A stretch of DNA of 9,618 nt from Gemmatimonadota bacterium. Lineage in GTDB: Bacteria > Gemmatimonadota > Gemmatimonadetes > Longimicrobiales > UBA6960. Location: positions 1 through 9,618 of the forward strand of contig JADFLD010000039.1 in assembly GCA_022564535.1 (NCBI GenBank). Reading direction: 5' to 3'. Under the pieces are notes generated by a model. That model worked only from the letters and a program-made list of their open reading frames with translations. It was not told the origin of the DNA and searched no databases. The position numbers and the translations under genes were made by a program. The first letter of the stretch is position 1. Each line of letters opens with the position of its first letter. Shown here one piece after another: positions 1 through 5,483 of the stretch.

Positions 1-133
1 CCTGGAATTTGATGTTCCAGAGGTCGATCAATGCGGCCAGCACGGGCAGGTTCTGGTCGAGCTGCGTATCGCGGAAATGTCGGTCCATGGCGCGCGCGCC
101 TTTTAGCAAGGCGCGGAAGTGTTCCATGCCGAT
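1..133 (-). other. pgi: Glucose-6-phosphate isomerase-like C-terminal segment within the permease frame
   Basis: The last ~43 visible codons read GIGMEHFRALLKGARAMDRH, then a short linker, then LDQNLPVLAALIDLWNIKF. This matches the pattern I know from the C-terminal part of glucose-6-phosphate isomerase: an IG-x-x-x-F-x-x-LL-x-GA-x-AMD-x-HF block followed by NLPVL-x-AL-x-x-W-x-x-xF. FtsX domains have no such AMD-HF or NLPVL blocks. The preceding AVGLALALGIG (residues 378-388, roughly 128-160) could belong to either family, so the join falls in that interval. The rest of the isomerase, if present, lies left of the window. The gene symbol refers only to this segment. Recognition is from memory of the family, not a search. 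Confidence 0.75.
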
Positions 134-1291
134 GCCCAGGGCGAGCGCCAGACCGACCGCCGCCAACCGAAGTCCCTCGCTGAGCACCAGTCTCTGGACC
201 GAGCTGGCCTGCGCTCCCAAGGCCATCCGGATGCCCAGTTCGCTCCTCCTCTGCGTGACCGCATACGACATGACCCCATAGGTGCCTACGGCCGCGAGCA
301 GGAGAGCCAAGCCCGCGAACGCCGCGAGCAGCGTCGTCAGGAATCGAGCCCTCGCCATGGCATCGCCCATGACGTCGGACATCGTCTGGAGCCCTGAAAC
401 CGGAAGCGCCGCGTCGAGCCCCGCCACGATGCGACGAATGGCGGGACCGAGATCGGAAGGATTCCCGGAGGAAGCGACGACGAAGTTCATGGTCGAAGGT
501 GCTCCACCGAGCGCGGCGACCTGCGGGTAGTGGAAGTACAACTCGGTCCCCGCGGGAGCATCCAATCCCGCCTGCTTCACGTCCGCTACAACCCCGACGA
601 TTTCCATCCACGGGACCTCGTCCCCGCCCGGACGGATCCGTCGACCGATGGCGCTTCCCCTAGGGTAGAAGCGCCGAGCAAGGCTCTCGTTCACGAGCGC
701 CACCAGAACTGCGCCGGAGTCGTCCGTCGATTCGAATCCCCGACCTTCGACAACGCCGATGCCCATCGTGCCGAGATAATCCGCCGTGACCGTTTGGTAG
801 AAATCTACGTTTTGCGGAGGCAAGTCCGGGCTCGGCTCGACCCCCTCGAACTGGGTGTCGTTCGCGTTCAAGGGCCGGACCGGCGGCAGGCCGGACATCG
901 CAGCTACGCCGGTAACACCAGGCTGTGCCGACAGCTGTGCGCTCAGGCGATCCTGGAAGCCGAGCTGCGCCGCCGCATCCGGGTAGTTGGCCCCCGGCAA
1001 GAAGAGTTGGAACGTGATCAAGCCGTCCGGATCGAACCCGGGCTCGACCGCATTCAGTGCCTCGAAGCTCCGAATCATGAGGCCCGCGCCCACCGCGAGG
1101 ACCAGCGCAAGCGCAGTTTCGCCGACGACGAGGAGAGACCGCAGTCGTCGCTGCCCCGCGGAGGATGTGGATCGCGTCCCACCGTCTCGCAGCGAGGTCG
1201 CCAACGCATCGGACGAAATGTGTCGAGCGGGCGCGAGGCCGAAGAAGAGCCCGGTCGCGATCGCGATCGCCGTGGTCAACGGTGAGGTCAT
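1..1291 (-). CDS. ADOP-family MacB/FtsX-like permease, N-terminally truncated, fused in frame to a glucose-6-phosphate isomerase-like tail; partial at left edge
   Basis: The minus-strand frame is open from an ATG at 1291 to the window edge, giving 430 visible residues and no stop. Residues 4-22 are a transmembrane segment ending FFGLAPA, typical of the last helix of the first FtsX domain in ADOP (duplicated orphan) permeases. Residues 48-75 (RRLRSLLVVGETALALVL) begin the second MacB-like periplasmic domain, which continues to about 290 (VEPGFDPDGL, VNESLARRFYP, EIVGVVADVK). Residues 312-375 start the second FtsX domain with GTYGVMSYAV and RRSELGIRMALGA. ADOP proteins are usually about 800 residues, so the N-terminal half is missing. 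From about residue 380-390 the sequence stops resembling FtsX and reads like glucose-6-phosphate isomerase. A GAGAGG Shine-Dalgarno-like run (plus 1301-1306) lies 9 nt before the ATG, so translation from here is plausible. Family members are MacB-like inner-membrane permeases of ABC systems; this copy is probably non-functional as a transporter. Confidence 0.8.
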   Translation of the reverse strand, partial: MTSPLTTAIAIATGLFFGLAPARHISSDALATSLRDGGTRSTSSAGQRRLRSLLVVGETALALVLAVGAGLMIRSFEALNAVEPGFDPDGLITFQLFLPGANYPDAAAQLGFQDRLSAQLSAQPGVTGVAAMSGLPPVRPLNANDTQFEGVEPSPDLPPQNVDFYQTVTADYLGTMGIGVVEGRGFESTDDSGAVLVALVNESLARRFYPRGSAIGRRIRPGGDEVPWMEIVGVVADVKQAGLDAPAGTELYFHYPQVAALGGAPSTMNFVVASSGNPSDLGPAIRRIVAGLDAALPVSGLQTMSDVMGDAMARARFLTTLLAAFAGLALLLAAVGTYGVMSYAVTQRRSELGIRMALGAQASSVQRLVLSEGLRLAAVGLALALGIGMEHFRALLKGARAMDRHFRDTQLDQNLPVLAALIDLWNIKFQ

Positions 1292-1300
1292 GGAAATCGA

Positions 1301-1306
1301 CCTCTC
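1301..1306 (-). promoter_or_regulatory. Shine-Dalgarno-like site for the truncated permease frame
   Basis: On the minus strand GAGAGG is followed by 9 nt and then ATG at 1291. This is the main support for choosing that ATG although it falls in the middle of the normal ADOP protein. It may be a chance match. Confidence 0.35.
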
Positions 1307-1364
1307 GGCTCGACAGGGACGCAGCCCGCTTGGACGCAACCGCGGGGGATAGCCTTCTCGCTGC

Positions 1365-1380
1365 CGACGGGATTCCGTCG
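1365..1380. repeat. Short perfect inverted repeat, 6-bp arms
   Basis: CGACGG-GATT-CCGTCG forms a 6-bp stem with a 4-nt loop in the gap between the lipoprotein and permease frames, 15 nt from the stronger hairpin at 1396-1427. In GC-rich DNA such a short stem can arise by chance; no function is assigned. Confidence 0.35.
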
Positions 1381-1395
1381 ATCCACAGCACCACA

Positions 1396-1427
1396 AAGGG
1401 GTGGCAGGCACAAGCCTGCCACCCCTT
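1396..1427 (-). terminator. Strong 14-bp hairpin after the amidohydrolase-like lipoprotein gene; possible terminator or REP-like element
   Basis: The arms are AAGGGGTGGCAGGC and its exact reverse complement, separated by a 4-nt loop (ACAA on plus, TTGT on minus). It starts about 19 nt after the stop of the minus-strand lipoprotein gene, the usual place for a terminator. The tail after the stem on the minus strand is TGTGG rather than a clear T-run, so intrinsic termination is uncertain. A near-perfect symmetrical element of this kind could equally be a dispersed REP-like palindrome; only one copy is in this window. Confidence 0.55.
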
Positions 1428-1446
1428 CTCCGTCCTGGCTGCCGGC

Positions 1447-2655
1447 TCAGGGTTCGAAGTAGCCGAAGTGCTCGAGCATGAAGGACCGGATGGCCACGGC
1501 GAGCCGAGCGGCGTACTTGCGTCGGTTCGCGTCGGTGTCCCGCAAGCCGGGAAAGTGATGCTCGATCTGAATCCCGCTGACCCTTTCACCATCGTCAATC
1601 GAGCCGTGGCGACGGGTGTTGTACCCTCCCGTGAAGTACTCGTCGGAGCCCGGTGAGGGGTCGGCTGGGCTGGGGATAGCCGCGACACCCTCAGCCTCGA
1701 GGAAGCCGCCAAAACTGGTCTGCCCTCGCAGCAGCTGAGAGAACGGAATGGGGGAGTCTCGTCCGATTTCCCGGATGCTCGTCATCTGGACGATGGCCAG
1801 CCTGTTTAGGTTGGCATCGGCTTGATTGAGCCAGTCGGCCGAGAGCAGGTAGCCCAGCTCCAGCCTTTCCTTGGGGTGCCCATGCCCGTGCATGTCGAAG
1901 TACATCCCTCCGCCGATGGCGATGAGCGGCGTCCGGGCTCGCTCGACAAAGCCGTGAAACTCCTCCCATGCGTTCTCAGCGAAAGGGTCATCCTGGGCGG
2001 CCTCCTCGACCTCGCGGTTCGGATCGAGCTTGGTCCGCCGGAGATGTGAGATGATCACGTGCGGCGCGTACCCGGTCAGGTCGATCAGGGCCTCACGGAC
2101 GGCGAGCGTGAGCTCCAGGGTGTTACGGTCCGTCACGACCGTTCCGAACGTACGGTCCGAAATCTCCGTCGGCGTCAAGGCGCCGCCGTGCGGGACTGAC
2201 AGCACGACCGGCAGCTCGCCCGGGATGTACTCCACGTAGTCCCGACGACCGAAATAGCTGACTCCCGGCAGGTAGTCGGCAACCGGCACGGGTACGTACA
2301 CCTCGACCTGAGCCGAGGCTGAGAACGCTCCGACGCTAGCCGTGATGCTCGTGAGCCCAGCGGAAACGCCGGTGGCCAGGCCACGGTCGTCCACCGTCAC
2401 GATTGACGGGTCGTCGCTGATCCACGTGGCGTCGCTGGCCAAAATCGACCCGCCCGACGCTACCGTCGCCGTCGCCAGGAAGCGGGACGTGCCACCGACT
2501 CCGACCACGAGACCAACCGCGGGCGTCACCGAAAGGGACTCTAGGTCCGGTCCCGTGCTGTCGCCTCCGCAGGCGGCGAGCATCGCGAGGAGTGCCGTGA
2601 CGATTCGTCGCGATACCGGGAACGGAGAAAGGAATCGCGTGGCTGAGGAGGACAT
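1447..2655 (-). CDS. Lipoprotein with Big_2-like Ig domain and N-formylglutamate amidohydrolase-like domain
   Basis: The gene encodes 402 residues. An N-terminal signal with a hydrophobic run at 18-28 ends in lipobox L26-A-A-C29, followed by GGDSTGP, a form common in Gemmatimonadota lipoproteins, so the mature protein should be lipid-anchored in the envelope. Residues 38-119 resemble a bacterial Ig-like Big_2 domain (LSVTPA, ATWISDDPSIVTVDDRGLAT, AGLTSITA). Residues about 147-395 resemble the N-formylglutamate amidohydrolase family: VPHGG (154-158), DRNTLEL (176-182), RRTKLDPNRE (206-215) and YFDMHGHGH (252-260), with Asp, His and Glu residues suited to metal binding; IEHH (364-367) comes late. 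The family hydrolyses N-formyl or related amide bonds, classically in cytoplasmic histidine degradation. Export and the Ig module suggest a different substrate, possibly peptides or wall-derived amides (inference). No strong Shine-Dalgarno is visible; the start is fixed by the signal peptide. Confidence 0.85.
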   Translation of the reverse strand: MSSSATRFLSPFPVSRRIVTALLAMLAACGGDSTGPDLESLSVTPAVGLVVGVGGTSRFLATATVASGGSILASDATWISDDPSIVTVDDRGLATGVSAGLTSITASVGAFSASAQVEVYVPVPVADYLPGVSYFGRRDYVEYIPGELPVVLSVPHGGALTPTEISDRTFGTVVTDRNTLELTLAVREALIDLTGYAPHVIISHLRRTKLDPNREVEEAAQDDPFAENAWEEFHGFVERARTPLIAIGGGMYFDMHGHGHPKERLELGYLLSADWLNQADANLNRLAIVQMTSIREIGRDSPIPFSQLLRGQTSFGGFLEAEGVAAIPSPADPSPGSDEYFTGGYNTRRHGSIDDGERVSGIQIEHHFPGLRDTDANRRKYAARLAVAIRSFMLEHFGYFEP

Positions 2656-2731
2656 GCCGTGAATGTAGTCGACGGCTCACGATCGTCGCCATGCGGGCCA
2701 TCCCCCCGACCCCGTTGGTGGCACTCGGCTC

Positions 2732-2760
2732 TTGTCGGGCTCCCGGGGGCTTCCTACCCT
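2732..2760 (+). promoter_or_regulatory. Weak sigma70-like promoter candidate for the metalloprotease gene
   Basis: TTGTCG (2732-2737) and TACCCT (2755-2760) are separated by 17 bp, matching 4/6 and 3/6 of the consensus boxes. It would leave a leader of about 65 nt before the ATG at 2831. Promoters of this phylum are poorly known and this match could be chance. Confidence 0.2.
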
Positions 2761-2766
2761 CTCGGG

Positions 2767-2790
2767 CCGCCGCTCGTGTCGAGCGGGCGG
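2767..2790. repeat. Imperfect inverted repeat in the metalloprotease leader
   Basis: CCGCCGCTCG-TGT-CGAGC(G)GGCGG gives a 10-bp stem with one bulged G and a 3-nt loop. It begins about 7 nt after the candidate -10 box and would sit at the 5' end of the transcript. It could be an mRNA 5' stem or an operator; no factor can be named. Confidence 0.35.
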
Positions 2791-2813
2791 TCCGTGTCTA
2801 TCCAAGCCGCGCC

Positions 2814-2826
2814 GACTCAGAGAGTC
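2814..2826 (+). repeat. Small inverted repeat overlapping the ribosome-binding region of the metalloprotease gene
   Basis: GACTC-AGA-GAGTC ends 4 nt before the ATG at 2831. The only Shine-Dalgarno-like bases here (GAGAG, 2820-2824) lie in the loop and 3' arm, so pairing could affect initiation. The stem is only 5 bp and may be incidental. Confidence 0.25.
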
Positions 2827-2830
2827 AGAC

Positions 2831-5338
2831 ATGCATTCATCCGTCCGCCGCCTGCTCATCGCCCTGCTGATCGCAATTCCCCTCCAAGCCTGCTCCAGCG
2901 CCGGGGCAGCATCGAGCACGGGGACTCCGACGCCTCAGGAATCCGGGGGGGGGCGGGGAGACTCCGATGAGGACGAGCGCGGCGGTTCGGAGGGCCCAAA
3001 GGAGTATTCGGAGGTCATCACGGACGAGGCCATTACCAAGGAGGGGATGTTCGACGTCCACGAGGTGGGTGACGACCTATTCTTCGAGATCCCCCGGGGA
3101 GAATTCGGGAAGGAAATGCTGCTCATCCAGCGCACGGTCGAGTCCACGCTACAGCAGGCCGGAGCCTTCTTCGCGGGTGGCCCGCGCCTGATCGTCCAGT
3201 GGGAACTCGACGGGAACCACGTGATCCTACGCGAGAAGGAATACGACGTCATCGCGGACACCACGGACGCGATCTGGGGCCAGGTTTCGGGCTTCCGGAA
3301 GGGCCCGATCCTCCAGCGCTTCGACATCGAAGCGTTCGGACCCGACAGTTCGGCCGTCATCGACGTGTCGGATCTCTTCATCTCCAACATTCCGGAATTC
3401 GGCCCCATCGAAGGGATCGACCGGGACCGAAGCTGGGTCGAGCAGACTTGGTCGTTCGATGACGCCGTCAACGTCCAGGTGACGCAAAGCGGGCGGGCCA
3501 GACCGGCGGCGGCGGGCGGGCGGGGTGGTCCTCCTGGCGGAGGGCGAGGTGGACAGCCCTCGGCTCGCTCGCAAACGGTAAAGCTCTTCTTCAGCATGGC
3601 GAGGCTCCCCGACACGCCCATGATGCCCCGCTGGCACGACGACCGCGTCGGCTTCATCTCCAGCCGGTCGTACGACTTCAGCCGTCCCGACCACCGCCTC
3701 GAGCAGGTGCGCTTCATCCACCGCTTCAAGCTCGAGAAGCAGAACCCCGATGCGGCCATCTCCGATCCGGTCGAGCCGATCGTTTACTGGATCGACCCGG
3801 CGACGCCGGATTGGCTCAAGCCGTGGATCGTATCCGGTGTGGACGCGTGGCAGACCGCCTTCGAGAAGGCCGGCTTCAGCAACGCGATCTTCGGACGCAT
3901 AGCGCCGACACGCGACGAGGACCCGGACTTCTCGATGTTCGACGCCCGCCGATCCGTCATCTACTGGCGCCCGTCGACCGTCGCCAACGCGACCGGAGGG
4001 CAGACGGTCGACCCGCGCTCGGGTCAGATCCTGAAGGGTGAGGTCACCATGTACCACAACATCATGGATCTGCAGAAGAACTGGTACTTCATCCAAGTAG
4101 GCCCGCTCGACGAGCGGGTTCACTCGCTGCCGATGCCGGATTCGTTGATGGGCCAGCTCGTCGAGTACGTCGTCACGCACGAGATCGGTCACTCGATCGG
4201 CTTCCCGCACAACATGAAAGCGTCGTCGCAGTATCCGGCGGACTCGCTACGCAGTGCGAGCTTCCTCGAGCGGATGGGTGGCAGCCACGTCGCGACGCTC
4301 ATGGACTATTCGCGCTTCAACTACGTCGCCCAGCCCGAGGACAGTATCCCGCTCGGGTATCTGATACCGAAGGTCGGTCCGTACGACGACTTCGCGGTGA
4401 ATTGGGGCTACGCGGAAATCCCCGGTGCGACCACGCCGGACGAGGAACGCCCCACACTCGACGCGTGGGCGCGGCAACAAGACGACTTTCCGTGGCTACG
4501 CTTCTCGACGCCCGACGCGGGCCAAAGTGACGCGGGGAACCTGACGGAGGCGGTGGGTGACGCCGATGCCGTGCAGTCCACGACCTACGGAATGCTCAAT
4601 CTCGGCCGCGTCATGAACATGATGCTCGACGTCACGGAACAGCCGGGCGAAAACTACGCCGAGCTCGAGAACCTGTATGGACAGGCCGTCGCCCAGTGGG
4701 GCCGCTACATGGGCCATGTCGCGGCCATCGTCGGGAGCGCCGAAACGCAGGAGAAGTACGGCACCGGTGCTCGCTTCGAGCCGACCCCGAGCGCGCGCCA
4801 GCAGGAAGCCGTCCAGTACTTGGGTGAGACGGCTTTCCACGTACCCGACATTTTTCTCGATCAGGACATCCTGCGTCGCATCGAGCCGACCGGCGTGGTC
4901 GCGCGCTTCCGCACGCAGCAGAGCCGCGTAATCAACAACCTCCTCGGCCAGGCGCGACTGGAGCGTTTGATCGAGTTCGAGGCGATGGACGGATCGTCCG
5001 CCTATAGCGTCGCAGACCTGATGTCCGACCTGAGAGACGGCGTTTGGGGCGAGCTCGACGACTCCAGCGTCCGCGTAAATACGTATCGCCGGAACGTCCA
5101 GAGGGCGTTCCTCGAAGCGGTCGACAACCGGCTGAACCCGACGGAGGACGAGCTGGGCCGCGCCAACAATCCGGCGCCCGCGCCGTGGTCGTCCGACATC
5201 CGCGGGGTGATGCGCGCAGAGCTCCAGGACCTCGACAGCGCTGTGGAACAAGCGCTGCGACGTGCGGGTGACGACATGACCCGAATCCACCTTCGTGACA
5301 TCAGAATGGAGATCGCGAGAATTCTCGATACGAAGTGA
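2831..5338 (+). CDS. Zinc-dependent metalloprotease lipoprotein (DUF5117/DUF4953 type, metzincin-like)
   Basis: The chosen ATG gives 835 residues and a lipoprotein signal (MHSSVRRLLIALLIAIPLQA then C21; lipobox LQAC); the frame is open further upstream but without a signal there. Residues 57-100 fit the short DUF5118-like N-terminal region, about 100-300 a DUF5117-like domain, and about 315-620 the catalytic DUF4953-like domain. The zinc site is H450-E-I-G-H454-S-I-G-F-P-H460, the HExxHxxGxxH metzincin motif, followed by NMKAS. TLMDYSRFNY (489-498) supplies a plausible Met-turn at M491. Residues 665-830 are a C-terminal helical extension. Residues 221-247 are a Gly/Pro/Arg-rich insertion absent from the surrounding fold. 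The protein should hydrolyse peptide bonds at the cell envelope; its substrates are unknown. It is the first of a plus-strand series, with 145 nt before the S9 peptidase. A run of nine G at 2945-2953 lies early in the gene. Confidence 0.92.
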   Translation: MHSSVRRLLIALLIAIPLQACSSAGAASSTGTPTPQESGGGRGDSDEDERGGSEGPKEYSEVITDEAITKEGMFDVHEVGDDLFFEIPRGEFGKEMLLIQRTVESTLQQAGAFFAGGPRLIVQWELDGNHVILREKEYDVIADTTDAIWGQVSGFRKGPILQRFDIEAFGPDSSAVIDVSDLFISNIPEFGPIEGIDRDRSWVEQTWSFDDAVNVQVTQSGRARPAAAGGRGGPPGGGRGGQPSARSQTVKLFFSMARLPDTPMMPRWHDDRVGFISSRSYDFSRPDHRLEQVRFIHRFKLEKQNPDAAISDPVEPIVYWIDPATPDWLKPWIVSGVDAWQTAFEKAGFSNAIFGRIAPTRDEDPDFSMFDARRSVIYWRPSTVANATGGQTVDPRSGQILKGEVTMYHNIMDLQKNWYFIQVGPLDERVHSLPMPDSLMGQLVEYVVTHEIGHSIGFPHNMKASSQYPADSLRSASFLERMGGSHVATLMDYSRFNYVAQPEDSIPLGYLIPKVGPYDDFAVNWGYAEIPGATTPDEERPTLDAWARQQDDFPWLRFSTPDAGQSDAGNLTEAVGDADAVQSTTYGMLNLGRVMNMMLDVTEQPGENYAELENLYGQAVAQWGRYMGHVAAIVGSAETQEKYGTGARFEPTPSARQQEAVQYLGETAFHVPDIFLDQDILRRIEPTGVVARFRTQQSRVINNLLGQARLERLIEFEAMDGSSAYSVADLMSDLRDGVWGELDDSSVRVNTYRRNVQRAFLEAVDNRLNPTEDELGRANNPAPAPWSSDIRGVMRAELQDLDSAVEQALRRAGDDMTRIHLRDIRMEIARILDTK
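2945..2953 (+). repeat. Nine-G homopolymer early in the metalloprotease coding sequence
   Basis: Nine consecutive G encode Gly39-Gly41, followed after one C by four more G. Such tracts are prone to slippage in replication and to sequencing error. A one-base change would shift the frame just after the lipoprotein signal and remove the whole protease. Confidence 0.8.
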
Positions 5339-5483
5339 CCGAAGGAAGGAGCCCGACGACTGCGATCGCTCCATCGAGGGGACGAAGGACGGCGCCGTCT
5401 CACGGCGAGCCTCGGAGACTGCAGGTACTCGTGAAGTCGGCCTCGCTTGCTTCCCCGCGGGCCGGGCCGGCATCTTGGTCGAC
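5339..5483 (+). other. Intergenic gap before the S9 peptidase, with a 12-bp palindrome
   Basis: The 145 nt contain GACGGCGCCGTC (5388-5399), a perfect 12-bp palindrome, and GCGATCGC (5362-5369). Neither is followed by a T-run, so no intrinsic terminator is evident, and no clear promoter is seen. The S9 frame extends upstream through this gap to an ATG at 5295 inside the metalloprotease gene, but that extension lacks a signal peptide at its N-terminus. Confidence 0.4.

Larger units (their letters stand above)
1292..1446. other. Intergenic gap between lipoprotein and permease frames
   Basis: This 155-nt stretch holds the two inverted repeats described separately and no recognisable gene. The permease frame is formally open upstream of its ATG through this region, but the residues it would encode (rich in Arg, Pro and Cys) do not resemble the ADOP N-terminal half. 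A different minus frame contains a short run SREVDF just before the permease homology, which might be a frameshifted trace of permease sequence; this is weak. Confidence 0.5.
2656..2830. promoter_or_regulatory. Divergent intergenic region between two lipoprotein genes
   Basis: These 175 nt separate the divergently read amidohydrolase-like lipoprotein and metalloprotease genes, so promoters for both should lie here. The plus-strand side has a weak promoter-like pair and two inverted repeats, listed separately. No convincing promoter was found for the minus-strand gene. Longer plus-strand coding extensions through this region (an upstream ATG at 2732) encode no signal-like sequence and are judged spurious. 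Confidence 0.5.

Noticed and set aside
530..1285. 251-residue plus-strand open frame opposite the permease
   Set aside because: Arg-rich antisense frame of a GC-rich gene with no recognisable motif.
1292..1450. Transposon end or insertion sequence beside the truncated permease
   Set aside because: No transposase, no paired terminal repeats and no target duplication were found in the window.
660..1712. 350-residue minus-strand open frame spanning the permease, the hairpin and the end of the lipoprotein gene
   Set aside because: It is a shadow frame: its residues are Arg/Ser/Pro-rich without domain features, while the adjacent frame gives clear ADOP and lipoprotein sequence.
2732..2830. Upstream ATG extending the metalloprotease by 33 residues
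   Set aside because: It would bury the lipoprotein signal inside the protein; the ATG at 2831 places the signal at the N-terminus.
3227..4210. 327-residue minus-strand open frame opposite the metalloprotease
   Set aside because: Antisense shadow; the plus frame carries the HExxHxxGxxH site and the lipobox.
5388..5399. GACGGCGCCGTC palindrome as a terminator after the metalloprotease gene
   Set aside because: It has no loop and no following T-run; possibly an incidental GC palindrome.
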